Assembly: GCF_009695905.1 (NCBI RefSeq)
Contig: NZ_VUNA01000003.1
Location: 1-64,000, forward strand
Direction: 5' to 3'
Source of the DNA: Mogibacterium kristiansenii
GTDB taxonomy: Bacteria > Bacillota > Clostridia > Peptostreptococcales > Anaerovoracaceae
Length of the DNA stretch: 64,000 bases
Each line of letters begins with the position of its first letter. Position 1 is the stretch's first letter. Of this stretch, positions 51,298-60,522 are shown one piece after another. The position numbers and the translations under genes were made by a program. Under the pieces are notes generated by a model. The model was not told the origin of the DNA, searched no databases, and saw only the letters and a program-made list of their open reading frames with translations.

Positions 51298-52452
51298 CTA
51301 CTCCGTATCTCCCAGCATAATCTTCAGGGAATCGTCCCCGAAGAAGGTGTTGGCGTTGTACAGGAACAGCACGTCCGTAACCTTTTCCGACTGAATCAGA
51401 TCCTCCAGATTCTCAAAGTAGTATCGCGGATCCACCACCACGATTTCCCGGTAGTGCTGCGTCAAGAACGGAATAAAACTATTTGCGTAGGAATCCTTAA
51501 TCAGCAGCAGGCGTTTCCGACCGGTCACCGGCGTTTCGATGGTATACATCGGATGGTTGCTTCCACCGAACACCGTATAGGCATCCTTCTTCTTCAAATT
51601 TTTCAGCTGATAGAATTCCGCCGTCTTCTTCTGCGTGTCCGTGTAGTAGATTACGGACTTGCGGTAATCCCGATTCGCCGGAAGATAGATCTTGATGGCG
51701 TCGTCCATCCCGTTCACGAAACCGCTCTTGGAATACAGCGTGCCCCGGAAATCATTTTTCACCACCTTCGGCGCAAAATCCTCCGGCTTGTCCCCGGTCA
51801 GGGCGCCGATGGAATTCCGGTACGCCAGATACGCGCCGTCCGTCGTCCAGTGGTGGTCCGTCCGGTAGTACAGCTGCACGTCGTCTTTTGCTTTTATAAA
51901 AGCAGACCGAATGTCAATCGGAGTGATTCCGGACTTCTCCACAGAAGCGTAGAAGTCGTCCATCTGCTTATTCTGATCGGCCATCTGTACCGTGGTCGGC
52001 AGGTTCTCCGACAGGATGTTCCCGGCGTTGGGCGCCAGCAGAAAATGCATCTTCAATTTGGAATGGCGCTTCGCAAAGTCCGCCAGTGCCGCTTCCGTCT
52101 CCTTGAGGTTCTTCGGATCCGGGGTAGTGAGGTTTTCCATCAGATAATCGTTTTTTGCCCGGTAGACTCCGTTGTTCTCCAGAACCCCCACGGTCTTGTC
52201 CGCCGCCGCTTTCACCTGAATGAAGCGGTTGCGGCCCGGAATCTGGTCGTTGGCATAATCGTCCATCTTGCTTTCAAACCGGCCATCCAAATACTCCGAT
52301 ACCCGAAAAGCGGGGAAGGTCTGAAGCGCCCGGTTCTCCGCAGCGGAGGTCTTCCGGTCCGGAATAAAAATTCCCAGAAGCTGCAGTCCGAAGATTACCG
52401 CCAGGAAGCAGATTCCCAATATTTTTGACATTTTAATTTTTCTGTCAACCAT
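51298..52452 (-). CDS. DHHW (AlgJ/AlgX-like) protein of an O-acylation system
   Basis: A 384-residue protein with one N-terminal membrane anchor (about 9-28) and an extracytoplasmic SGNH-like domain. YYRTDHHWTTDGAYLAY (about 193-209) is the DHHW signature of AlgJ/AlgX-type proteins, and LLIKDSYANSFIPFL carries the Ser-containing block. Such proteins transfer or assist transfer of acetyl groups to exported polysaccharides. It is the last gene of the SGNH-DUF4358-MBOAT-DHHW operon. Confidence 0.85.
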   Translation of the reverse strand: MVDRKIKMSKILGICFLAVIFGLQLLGIFIPDRKTSAAENRALQTFPAFRVSEYLDGRFESKMDDYANDQIPGRNRFIQVKAAADKTVGVLENNGVYRAKNDYLMENLTTPDPKNLKETEAALADFAKRHSKLKMHFLLAPNAGNILSENLPTTVQMADQNKQMDDFYASVEKSGITPIDIRSAFIKAKDDVQLYYRTDHHWTTDGAYLAYRNSIGALTGDKPEDFAPKVVKNDFRGTLYSKSGFVNGMDDAIKIYLPANRDYRKSVIYYTDTQKKTAEFYQLKNLKKKDAYTVFGGSNHPMYTIETPVTGRKRLLLIKDSYANSFIPFLTQHYREIVVVDPRYYFENLEDLIQSEKVTDVLFLYNANTFFGDDSLKIMLGDTE

Positions 52453-52505
52453 AATTTACCTTTCATACATTCTATACCCGATATGCCAAAGCACTTCGTT
52501 TTTCC

Positions 52506-53915
52506 CTAGAATCGGAAATACAGGAACGGATTGTAGGATCCGAACACCAGGTACGCGATGCTGAGAATGAGAATCAGCATCAGCAGAACGATGCCCTGCC
52601 ACTCGTGTCCTTCCTTTTCCAGCCGCTCCCGGAACCACTTCATCGGTGCCGGCGTGCTGAGACACATGCCCAGCGCCAGGAGAATTCCGTGGGTGCGCAG
52701 GAGATACAGGGTTTTCATGTTGGCGAATGCGTGACCGGATACGCCCAGCATCACCGCAAAATATTTTTTCATGGCACCGAAATCCGTGATGCTGAAGAAG
52801 GTCCAGCCGATCATCACGATGACCAACGTGTACAGATGCCGTACCCATCCCGGCCATTTCTCCATATAGGGATGCAGCACGTATTTCTCGATAATCAGGA
52901 GCACGCCGTAATAGGTACCCCACAGCACGAAGTTCCAGCTGGCACCGTGCCACAGTCCGGTGAGGGACCACACAATCAGCAGGTTCAGAATATGTCTCGG
53001 CACCGTGACCCGATTGCCGCCCAGCGGAATGTACACGTACTCCCGGAACCAGGTACTCAGGGAAATGTGCCATCTTCTCCAGAACTCCGTGATGCTGTCG
53101 GAGATGTACGGATAGTTGAAGTTTTCGCTGAACTCAAAACCGAACATCCGTCCCAGGCCGATGGCCATATCCGAATATCCGCTGAAGTCGAAATAGATCT
53201 GCAATGTATAGGCGCCGATTCCGATCCAGTAAGTCACCACGGAAACATCGCTGTCCGGCAGCGCACCGATGGCGGCGTACAGGGCGCCGAAATTGTTGGC
53301 CAGCAGGACTTTTTTGCCCAGGCCGAAAATAAACCGCTTTGTGCCTTCCCCGAAATCGATCCAGTCCGTGGAGCGAACGCTGAGCTGCTCCTCCACATCC
53401 CGGTACTTGACAATCGGGCCCGCAATGAGCTGCGGGAACAGGGACAGGTACAAGGTGAAGCGAAGAAAGCTCTTCTGCGGTCCCACGTTCTTCCGGTACA
53501 CGTCGAAAATATAAGACAGCGCCTGGAAGGTATAAAAAGAGATTCCGATTGGCAGGGACAGCGCCGTGTAATGGATGTGCAATCCCGTCAGGGAGTTGAA
53601 GGTATCCATCAGGAATCCGAAGTATTTAAAGAATCCCAGCACCAGCAAGTTCATGAACAAGGCAAAGAGCATGGACCCTTTGCCGGAACGTCCCTTTTCC
53701 TGAGCTCTGCCAATCTGCAGGGCGCTGTAGTAGTTCAGGAACGCGCTGTAGATCATCAATACGATGTACACCGGTTCGCCCCAGCTGTAAAACAGCAGGC
53801 TGGCCGCCAGCAGCACCAGGTTTCGAGCTTCGATATTCTTTCGCGGCACCAGGTAGTAAATCGCCAGAGTCGCCGGAAGGAAATACAATAAGAAGAGGAT
53901 ACTACTGAACAGCAT
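52506..53915 (-). CDS. MBOAT O-acyltransferase
   Basis: A 469-residue polytopic protein of the membrane-bound O-acyltransferase family (AlgI/DltB-like). Conserved parts are LSLPIGISFYTFQALSYIFD, FPQLIAGPIVKYRD, FDFSGYSDMAIGLGRMFG, EFWRRWHISLSTWFREYVYI and LTGLWHGASWNFVLWG with the invariant His. It moves acyl groups across the membrane for polymer modification. ATG at 53915 has GAGGAGG; its start overlaps the end of the DUF4358 gene by 14 bp. It works with the DHHW protein next to it. Confidence 0.93.
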   Translation of the reverse strand: MLFSSILFLLYFLPATLAIYYLVPRKNIEARNLVLLAASLLFYSWGEPVYIVLMIYSAFLNYYSALQIGRAQEKGRSGKGSMLFALFMNLLVLGFFKYFGFLMDTFNSLTGLHIHYTALSLPIGISFYTFQALSYIFDVYRKNVGPQKSFLRFTLYLSLFPQLIAGPIVKYRDVEEQLSVRSTDWIDFGEGTKRFIFGLGKKVLLANNFGALYAAIGALPDSDVSVVTYWIGIGAYTLQIYFDFSGYSDMAIGLGRMFGFEFSENFNYPYISDSITEFWRRWHISLSTWFREYVYIPLGGNRVTVPRHILNLLIVWSLTGLWHGASWNFVLWGTYYGVLLIIEKYVLHPYMEKWPGWVRHLYTLVIVMIGWTFFSITDFGAMKKYFAVMLGVSGHAFANMKTLYLLRTHGILLALGMCLSTPAPMKWFRERLEKEGHEWQGIVLLMLILILSIAYLVFGSYNPFLYFRF

Positions 53916-54393
53916 GTCGGAACACCTCCTCGTATTTTCCCGGGTTCTCGGCAACGCAGTAGAACAGGTAGTTTCCTTTTGTCTCAATCACCGCATTGGC
54001 TAATAACTTCATCTGGTTGGTTCCGTAGCCGTCGAAGGCCTTCTCCTGAGACTGCACCCGGTTCTCTGCGGAATCTTTCAGGCCGTCCAGATCCGCGGCG
54101 CTGCGTACTTTTACCACCAGCACTTCATCCACACCCAGGGATTCCTTGCTCTTGTAATACAGATAGGAATCGTAGTTCTCGTAGTTGATGCCCATGAACT
54201 GCATCAGCTTCCGATTGTTGCACTCTTTCATTTTGCCGATATCCGTATTCTGCAGCATGGCGCTTCGGATATCCGCCATATCCACATCCCGGGCGCTGGC
54301 GGAAGCGTATATTCCCCGCAGAAACAGGAACAGCACCAATATCAGTGCCAGTCGTACCAGCACCGGCGGGATTCGATTCAATTGTTTATCCAT
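53902..54393 (-). CDS. DUF4358-like lipo/anchored protein
   Basis: A 163-residue protein with one N-terminal membrane helix (about residues 9-27) and an extracytoplasmic domain. The domain has NRKLMQFMGINYENYDSYLY, DEVLVVKV and ETKGNYLFYCVAENP, which fits the DUF4358 family often seen beside MBOAT and DHHW genes in Firmicutes. Function is unknown. The ATG at 54393 has AGAGGAAC just upstream. It overlaps the MBOAT gene start, implying coupled translation. Confidence 0.75.
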   Translation of the reverse strand: MDKQLNRIPPVLVRLALILVLFLFLRGIYASASARDVDMADIRSAMLQNTDIGKMKECNNRKLMQFMGINYENYDSYLYYKSKESLGVDEVLVVKVRSAADLDGLKDSAENRVQSQEKAFDGYGTNQMKLLANAVIETKGNYLFYCVAENPGKYEEVFRHAVQ

Positions 54394-54405
54394 CGTTCCT
54401 CTCAT

Positions 54406-55218
54406 CTATAGATTTGCCTTTTCTATCATTTTATCCATCCACATCGGATAGTACGCGCTGGCCGCATGAATTCCGTCTCCCGCATAGAGATCCTTATGCG
54501 TCGGCAAAATCCGGCTGGCATCCACGTAAGTATAGCCCTTATCGTCGCACATCTTCTGCAGAGCCTTGTTGAATTTCTTATAATGTCCCAAAGATTTCTT
54601 CTGCTTGATGGCCTTACTTGTCGGCGTAGAGATGCTGCAGATATAGATCTTCGTCTTCGGACTCTTCTTGTGCACTCCATCCAGCAGTTTCTCATACCGC
54701 TTAATGAAAGCTTTGGAATCGCCTCGATAGTTGATGGTGTCGTTCATTCCGAATGCAAAGAACGCCGCCTTCGGATAGGTGGCCGCCGCCTTCCGGAACA
54801 ATTTTTCATCGTTGTTCAGGGATCCCCCCACGGAACTGAATACCTGCTTCTTCGAAAGCCACTGATAGACACTCAAACCCTCGGTGAGAGAATCTCCCAC
54901 CACCACGCAGTTCCGGAATCGCTCCATGTACCAAGCTCTCTTCCCACTGAGGGAGTCGCCGTTCTTCAGACTCGCATCCACCAGGGAAATGTCCTTCTCA
55001 ATCTTGGCCACATCCCCCTTCTGTTCCCGGGCCACAATTTCCCGGTTGACCTCCACCTCATAGCGGGTGTACCCGTCATAGGGCCGGTTCCAATCAAAAA
55101 AATTAAACACGAAAATAAGCAGGAGTGCATACACTATGACTCCTGTCCATTGAGGTTTCCGCTTCTTTGGATCTTTTGCTATGATAATCTTCACTGTTGT
55201 CTTCTTTGTCGTCTCCAT
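54406..55218 (-). CDS. Membrane-anchored SGNH/GDSL hydrolase
   Basis: A 270-residue protein: an N-terminal cytoplasmic tail, one membrane helix (about residues 27-42) and an extracytoplasmic SGNH hydrolase domain. The catalytic blocks are VVVGDSLTEGL (Ser), FGMNDT (Asn) and the C-terminal YAGDGIHAASAYY (Asp and His). It probably adds or removes O-acyl groups on cell wall polymers. ATG at 55218 begins METTKKTTVK; the ribosome site is weak. First gene of the four-gene acylation operon. Confidence 0.85.
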   Translation of the reverse strand: METTKKTTVKIIIAKDPKKRKPQWTGVIVYALLLIFVFNFFDWNRPYDGYTRYEVEVNREIVAREQKGDVAKIEKDISLVDASLKNGDSLSGKRAWYMERFRNCVVVGDSLTEGLSVYQWLSKKQVFSSVGGSLNNDEKLFRKAAATYPKAAFFAFGMNDTINYRGDSKAFIKRYEKLLDGVHKKSPKTKIYICSISTPTSKAIKQKKSLGHYKKFNKALQKMCDDKGYTYVDASRILPTHKDLYAGDGIHAASAYYPMWMDKMIEKANL

Positions 55219-55292
55219 AACTGCTAATAATATACCGCAAAACAGCTCCACATTCAACCTTACTCCGATTTCAAAATTCAAAACATCCCCAT

Positions 55293-55327
55293 TAAAAAAA
55301 ATGGGATAGTTACCGGTAACTATCCCA
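55293..55327 (-). terminator. Terminator of the aminotransferase gene
   Basis: TGGGATAGTTACCGGTAACTATCCCA is self-complementary (55302-55327) and is followed by eight T on the minus strand. Confidence 0.95.
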
Positions 55328-55358
55328 CAAATATTCGTAACGAACCGTTTTTTAATAC

Positions 55359-56531
55359 TTATTTGTTCGGATTGAAAAGGTCCATCGCGCCGATTCGATC
55401 GAAGGCCTTGCCCAGCTCCTCGCAGCCGCAGGTACATGCGATTCGCAGGAAACCTTCGCCGCAGTCGCCGAATGCGTTGCCCGGAAGGGTCAGAACGTGC
55501 GCTTCGTCCAGAATCTTTTCAGCCACTTCCATGGAAGTCAGGCCGGTATCCTTGATATTGATGAAGAGGTAGAACGCACCCTTTGGCGGATACAGCACGT
55601 GCATGTTGTTCAATGCATTAATTCTCTCCGCTGCGTAGAACACTCTCTTCTTGTATTCTTTTACCATTGCCGGCTGGAAATCCTTGTAGGTTCGATATGC
55701 GGCCAGTGCGGCTCTCTGAGTCGGTGCCGCTACCGTAAATGCAACGCTCATGTTCACGTCAGTCATCACCTTGATGAAGTCCGCCGGAGCAATGATGTTG
55801 CCCACACGCCATCCGGTCATGGTGAAGTTCTTGGATACGGTGTTGATGATAATCGTGCGCTCTCTCATGCCCGGCAGGGATGCGAACGGCACGAACGGGT
55901 TCTGGTAGCTGAATGCGGTGTAGATATCATCGCATACCACCAGCAGGTCGTATTTCTCCGCAATTGCTGCAATCTTCTCCATGGTTTCCACGGTGAGGCA
56001 GCTGCCGGTCGGATTGCTCGGTGTGTTCAGAACGACAGCCTTGGTTCTCTCGGTAATCAGGGACTCCAGTCTCTCCACGTTAACCTGGAAATCCTCTTCC
56101 TCGTAGGTCGGAAGCTCTACCGGGATACCTCTCGACATCTCCACCTGCTTCGGATACGGTGTGAAGTACGGTGCCTGAAGAATCACTTCGTCTCCGTCGT
56201 CCAGAATCGTTTCCATTACCAGATGCATTGCCAGCGTGCCGGCTGCCGTAATGATGATTTCATCATCCGTTACATCCATATCGTATTCGTCTTTATAGAA
56301 CTTGCAAATCTCAGCTCTCAGCTCCGGATCGCCTCGGAACTCCGTGTACTTGGTGTGACCTGCCAGAGTATCCTTGTAAGCCTGTTCGATTACGCCCTTA
56401 TCGGTCAAAAGGTCCGGATCGCCCAGGCTCAGGTTAATCACGTCGTCATACTGTTTTGCCTTTGCATTTACTGCACCCATCGGGGACGAGCTGTCCTTCC
56501 AATAGCGTTTTGCAATGTACTTGTTTTTCAT
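55359..56531 (-). CDS. PLP-dependent class I/II aminotransferase
   Basis: A 390-residue fold-type I enzyme. NLSLGDPDLLT near the N-terminus, LNTPSNPTGSCLT (substrate/PLP loop), VCDDIYTAF, and SKNFTMTGWRVG (PLP lysine near 233) mark a MalY/AspC-type aminotransferase. LRIACTCG near the end carries the carboxylate-binding Arg. The amino acid substrate is not clear. ATG at 56531 is preferred because AAGGAAGG lies 7 nt before it. A strong promoter precedes it, within a terminator-like hairpin. Confidence 0.9.
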   Translation of the reverse strand: MKNKYIAKRYWKDSSSPMGAVNAKAKQYDDVINLSLGDPDLLTDKGVIEQAYKDTLAGHTKYTEFRGDPELRAEICKFYKDEYDMDVTDDEIIITAAGTLAMHLVMETILDDGDEVILQAPYFTPYPKQVEMSRGIPVELPTYEEEDFQVNVERLESLITERTKAVVLNTPSNPTGSCLTVETMEKIAAIAEKYDLLVVCDDIYTAFSYQNPFVPFASLPGMRERTIIINTVSKNFTMTGWRVGNIIAPADFIKVMTDVNMSVAFTVAAPTQRAALAAYRTYKDFQPAMVKEYKKRVFYAAERINALNNMHVLYPPKGAFYLFINIKDTGLTSMEVAEKILDEAHVLTLPGNAFGDCGEGFLRIACTCGCEELGKAFDRIGAMDLFNPNK

Positions 56532-56569
56532 CTCCATTCCTTCCTTACAGTTCAGATGTTAAAAAAAAT

Positions 56570-56630
56570 TTAGCTTATACAATAAACCAACCATGGTATT
56601 TATTGTATAAGCTAACAATATTTCTGTCAA
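56570..56630 (-). promoter_or_regulatory. Promoter of the aminotransferase gene inside a terminator-like hairpin
   Basis: On the minus strand, TTGACA (56625-56630) is 17 bp from TACAAT (56602-56607). The -10 lies in the left arm of a perfect 17-bp inverted repeat (56570-56586 with 56599-56615) that is followed by eight T. It can serve as the terminator of the upstream exporter genes and as promoter region or operator of the aminotransferase gene. Confidence 0.8.
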
Positions 56631-56698
56631 GTCTTCCGGCCGGTCCTTTTTTTAACAAATCGAAAGGCATTCTTTATTTTTTCTCTCCCAAAAAGAGA

Positions 56699-57187
56699 TT
56701 AATACCGTTCGCCGTGTTCCGATATCCGCTGGCCCTTCAAACGTTTGAAGATGATCACGATATACTTGTTGAAGATGTCCACCACGATGAAGCCCAGAGC
56801 AATGCCCACGCAAGTGAGTACCAGCGTCACCGCCTCTTCCTTGGCCACCTTATAATTCTCCAGTACCAGATAGTACATCATGTAATACAGATTCGGTCCC
56901 GGAACCAGCGGAAATACGCAGACACACAGGAAAATCGTTGCCGGCGCTCGGTTCACCCTGGCCATAATCTGGGCGAAGATGGCCACAAAGATGGCGCCGA
57001 ACAATGTTGACTGGAAGTTGCTGTTGGTCATTTCAAAACATACATAATATACCGCCCAGGTAAAGAACGCTCCAATTCCGGAGTACAACACCTGAATGCC
57101 CTTTACGTTGAACCAATACGCGAATCCTACGCAAGCGATTGTGCAGGATATCAGCTGCGTTGTAAAACTCGAAGCAAGTACCAACAT
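56699..57187 (-). CDS. ThrE-type exporter, small subunit (DUF3815)
   Basis: A 162-residue membrane protein with about five helices, corresponding to the second half of the threonine/serine exporter ThrE (RAPATIFLCVCVFPLVPGPNLYYMMYYL is the family block). With the DUF1212 protein upstream it forms a split ThrE exporter. The start codon is one base pair after the partner's stop, so they are translated together. Confidence 0.88.
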   Translation of the reverse strand: MLVLASSFTTQLISCTIACVGFAYWFNVKGIQVLYSGIGAFFTWAVYYVCFEMTNSNFQSTLFGAIFVAIFAQIMARVNRAPATIFLCVCVFPLVPGPNLYYMMYYLVLENYKVAKEEAVTLVLTCVGIALGFIVVDIFNKYIVIIFKRLKGQRISEHGERY

Positions 57188-57188
57188 C

Positions 57189-57947
57189 TTACATCACTCC
57201 TTTCAGAAGCAGAATCGGCAATGCGATTCCCAAAGCAATACCGGTCGCACCCAGCACGGAATTCCAGATATTCACAATACCGGACAGGGTATCCCTGTGC
57301 AGCAGGTCTCGAATACCGTTGGTGAAGCCGATTCCGGAAATCAGCAGCATCACGACTCCGATGGTGATATAGTTCACGTGTTCGCCCAATCCGCATGTCA
57401 CTGCCAGAATGATAAAGGTTTCCACGATGCAGGCGATAATCGCATTGAAAATCAGCGGATTGTGCTCGTATTTCCCCAGCACTTCGCCCAGTGCCACGAT
57501 AATCAGGGATGCCAGCACGGCCACGATGGTGTCCATAAAATTAGTATTGAAGAAGACGGCGAATCCGGCACCGCCCATGACACCGGCTATATAGTGCTGC
57601 CACCTCGGCTGTTCCGGACGATTCATTACCTCCTGAAGCTTCGCCTGAAGTTCCGGTGCATCCGGTTTGTTTTTACAAATGAAACGGGACAGATTGTTCA
57701 GATAATCCAGACGGTCGAAATTCATCTCGCCCCCCGGGACATGACGAATCTGCGTCAGCGTTTCCCCATTCGGAGTCTCCACCGTCGCCTGTATGTTGGA
57801 CGAAATCACCCAACAATTTCTTTTTTTGAAGCCATACGCATCGCACAGCCGATACAAGCTGTCCTCCACACGGCCAATCTCTGCACCGCTGTTAATCATT
57901 GCCTCCCCGAGATCGAGGATTCCCTTCAGCACCTTCGTGTAATCCAT
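57189..57947 (-). CDS. ThrE-type exporter, large subunit (DUF1212)
   Basis: A 252-residue protein with a cytoplasmic N-terminal portion and about five membrane helices. GEAMINSGAEIGRVEDSLYRLCDAYG (about 13-38) is the DUF1212/ThrE signature, and IPGVMGGAGF-like AGVMGGAGFAVFF begins the membrane part. It exports threonine, serine or related amino acids. A transcription attenuator-like hairpin lies in its leader. Confidence 0.88.
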   Translation of the reverse strand: MDYTKVLKGILDLGEAMINSGAEIGRVEDSLYRLCDAYGFKKRNCWVISSNIQATVETPNGETLTQIRHVPGGEMNFDRLDYLNNLSRFICKNKPDAPELQAKLQEVMNRPEQPRWQHYIAGVMGGAGFAVFFNTNFMDTIVAVLASLIIVALGEVLGKYEHNPLIFNAIIACIVETFIILAVTCGLGEHVNYITIGVVMLLISGIGFTNGIRDLLHRDTLSGIVNIWNSVLGATGIALGIALPILLLKGVM

Positions 57948-57966
57948 TTCCTTCCCTCAATTTTTA

Positions 57967-58023
57967 TCAAAAAATAAAATGCTGTACCACCCGAGTCCGG
58001 ATATGGAGTCCGGATAGCACAGC
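57967..58023 (-). terminator. Leader terminator/attenuator ahead of the ThrE genes
   Basis: In RNA, GCUGUGCUAUCC (58012-58023) can pair fully with GGGUGGUACAGC (57981-57992) including G-U pairs. A T-rich run then follows (57967-57980). It lies between the pyrophosphatase stop at 58130 and the exporter start, so it may end the pyrophosphatase transcript or control read-through. Confidence 0.7.
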
Positions 58024-58129
58024 CATTACACTATCACATTGAAACCTTGCTTTCAATAGATTTTCATGTTAATCTTTTAATTTATGTTCAAAATTCTTTT
58101 GCGTATTTTGAAAACTTTTCACAGCCCTT

Positions 58130-59782
58130 TTACATCAAGTTAATCGCCCGCATAAATGCCGGAATCAGCTGCTTCTTTCGGGACAGAACCCCTTCCAAAT
58201 AATAGCTTCCGTCGCTCTTCGGCGCATCCTTAAAGGCGATGTCCGCCAGCTCCTCTGCCCGGTCACCGGCGTACAGCATTTCCGACGAGGAGTTCCGAAT
58301 ATCCGTCAGCAGGAAGAAGACCATAGACACGCCGTTCTTTCCGCACTCGTGGCGAAGCAGCGGCTGAATCCGCTTCTTGATTTCCTGAAGCTCGTCCGCA
58401 CTCATGGAACTGATCTGACCCACGCCGAAGCTGGTGTTTCCGAAAGTGAACTTCTTGTAATCCTGATAGAAGATTTCCTCTTCCGACTTGTTGCCCAGAT
58501 CCGAGCCCGCTTCGAACATTTCCGTGGCAAAAGCTTCAATATCGATGTCCGCCAGCAGCGCCAGCGCACCTGCCGCCATCTTGTCCTTCAGCGTGCAGGT
58601 CGGAGATCGGAACATCAGCGTGTCCGAAATTACCGCCGCGCACAGCAGTCCGGCGATGGATGGCGCAATCTCGATTCCTTTCTCCACGAACATCTCATAC
58701 AGAATCGTCGCCGTACAGCCCACCGGCTGATTGACAAAGTAGATCGGCTGCAGTGTCTGCAGGGTGCCCAGGCGGTGATGGTCCACGATTTCCAGAATCT
58801 CCGCCTCGTTGATGTTGTCCACGGCCTGGGATGTCTCGTTGTGATCCACCAGAATCACTCGCTTCTTCTGGATTCCCAGCAGGTTCCGGCGAGAGATGGT
58901 TCCCACATAGCAATCGTTGGAATCCACCACCGGAAAAGCTCTGTGGCGGGTGGACGCCATGGCCGCCCGCACCTTGTCCGTATAGTCGTCCATCCGGAAC
59001 GTCATGATGTCTTCTTTCAGCATGAAAGATTCCAGGGGAACGCTTTTGTGGATTTCCATGCAAACCGCAAAAGTATCCATTGAGGTCTCGATGATGACCG
59101 CCTTTTCTGTCCGGGCCTTAGCGATAACTTCTTCGTTGGCCTTGGCTCCCAGACAGAAAATCAGCACCTTTGCCCCCTTCTCCAGGGCGCCGATCTGGTT
59201 TTCCACCCGGTCCACCATGAGCATCAAATCTCCCGGCTCGATGTGCTCCTGCATGCGCTCCACCATGGCCGCACCCACCAATACCTTGCCTTCTTCAAAG
59301 CGGTCGTCGCCATCGCCCACCACGATGGTACCGTTCACGGTATCTGCAATATCCCGGTACCGCGGCTTCATGCGAGACAGGAACCGACTGTCCTCCGCCT
59401 CCATAAAGGTCTGGGCGATGTCTCCCTTGGTGATCAGTCCGATGACCCGGTCCTCTTCTGTCACCGCAAGTGTCACCGCATCCGTCTCTGCCATGAAATC
59501 CCATGCCTGCTTGATGGTCATGTCCTTGGACGCCCCGGGCGTGCGGCGAATTTCCATGTCACATACCTGAGCACCGATGTCGCCCAAGTAATTCGGGACC
59601 GGCATGTTGAAGCGGTCCAGCACGTACATGGTCTCCTGGCTGATTTCTCCCGCCCGCATCGGAACGTAGTGGTGACTGTGGGTGGTCATGTTTTTCAAAT
59701 GTGCATATGCGATAGCGGAGCAGATGGAATCCGTATCCGGATTCTTATGTCCAATTACGATGATGTTTCGTTCCTGCTGCAT
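58130..59782 (-). CDS. ppaC: Manganese-dependent pyrophosphatase with CBS and DRTGG domains
   Basis: A 550-residue family II (DHH) inorganic pyrophosphatase with a regulatory insert. The catalytic DHH parts flank the insert: IGHKNPDTDSICSAIAYA (residues 8-25) and, after the insert, VILVDHNETSQAV and EIVDHHRLGTL. The insert (about 60-300) has two CBS halves around a DRTGG domain, the adenine-nucleotide-regulated form known from Clostridia. It removes pyrophosphate and needs Mn or Co. ATG at 59782 (MQQERN) is chosen; a longer frame would run through the cyclophilin gene's end. Confidence 0.93.
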   Translation of the reverse strand: MQQERNIIVIGHKNPDTDSICSAIAYAHLKNMTTHSHHYVPMRAGEISQETMYVLDRFNMPVPNYLGDIGAQVCDMEIRRTPGASKDMTIKQAWDFMAETDAVTLAVTEEDRVIGLITKGDIAQTFMEAEDSRFLSRMKPRYRDIADTVNGTIVVGDGDDRFEEGKVLVGAAMVERMQEHIEPGDLMLMVDRVENQIGALEKGAKVLIFCLGAKANEEVIAKARTEKAVIIETSMDTFAVCMEIHKSVPLESFMLKEDIMTFRMDDYTDKVRAAMASTRHRAFPVVDSNDCYVGTISRRNLLGIQKKRVILVDHNETSQAVDNINEAEILEIVDHHRLGTLQTLQPIYFVNQPVGCTATILYEMFVEKGIEIAPSIAGLLCAAVISDTLMFRSPTCTLKDKMAAGALALLADIDIEAFATEMFEAGSDLGNKSEEEIFYQDYKKFTFGNTSFGVGQISSMSADELQEIKKRIQPLLRHECGKNGVSMVFFLLTDIRNSSSEMLYAGDRAEELADIAFKDAPKSDGSYYLEGVLSRKKQLIPAFMRAINLM

Positions 59783-59817
59783 ACTGCTCTCTCTTTCTTT
59801 TCCTGTCGTCCTCGGCC

Positions 59818-60297
59818 TTACTTCATGCGAATGCTCTTGATTTTCTGATCTTCCAGCGGCTTGTCCATCCACGGATCCCGCTTGGTGTTCACGATGGCAT
59901 CCGCCACTTCCATACCCTTGGTAATCTTTCCGAATGCGGCATAATCTCCGTCCAGATGCGGTGCATCCGCTACCATGATGAAGAACTGGGATCCGCCGGA
60001 ATTCGGGTCCATCGCTCTTGCCATGGAGAGAACGCCTCGAGTGTGCTTCAGGTCGTTCTTAAAACCGTTGGAGTTGAACTCTCCCGGAATGGTATATCCC
60101 GGGCCGCCCATGCCGTTTCCGTTCGGGCATCCGCCCTGAATCATGAATCCCGGAATGACGCGATGGAAAATCAGTCCGTCGTAGAACTTCTTTTCAATCA
60201 GGGATTCGAAGTTCTCCACCGTCTTCGGTGCGATGTCTTCGTACAGTTCCCCTTCCATTACGCCGCCGTTTTCCATTTCAATGATAAATTCTTTCAT
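59818..60297 (-). CDS. Cyclophilin-type peptidyl-prolyl isomerase
   Basis: A 159-residue single-domain cyclophilin without a signal peptide. FYDGLIFHRVIPGFMIQGG, RGVLSMARAMDPNSGGSQFFI and YAAFGKITKGMEV are the standard active-site blocks, with the catalytic Arg in FHRV. It assists protein folding in the cytoplasm. It precedes the pyrophosphatase gene by 35 bp, so co-transcription is likely. Confidence 0.95.
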   Translation of the reverse strand: MKEFIIEMENGGVMEGELYEDIAPKTVENFESLIEKKFYDGLIFHRVIPGFMIQGGCPNGNGMGGPGYTIPGEFNSNGFKNDLKHTRGVLSMARAMDPNSGGSQFFIMVADAPHLDGDYAAFGKITKGMEVADAIVNTKRDPWMDKPLEDQKIKSIRMK

Positions 60298-60454
60298 ATT
60301 TGCTTCTCCTTATTGGTATATTCAATGATAGATAATTCTACAACATTATTTCCTTTCTGTGAAGTCTTACGGGCAATTCGATTTGCGGGAGTTTTCCGTT
60401 CGCTCTCGCCGGAAACTTTCGCGGGACCGATTTTCTTTTATAAGATTTTTCTAT

Positions 60455-60482
60455 TTGAAAAAACGGGATTTGGTGATACTAT
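60455..60482 (+). promoter_or_regulatory. Promoter of yedF
   Basis: TTGAAA (60455-60460) is 16 bp from TACTAT (60477-60482), which has a TGA extension. Confidence 0.65.
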
Positions 60483-60522
60483 TTACTTGTATATTTATGT
60501 TTAATAATAGGAGGAATTCATT

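Noticed and set aside
57967-58030. T-box riboswitch, because GGGTGGTACAGC resembles the T-box sequence
   Set aside because: The sequence is the 3' arm of a hairpin next to a U-run, the usual ACCGC continuation is absent and no stem I was found.
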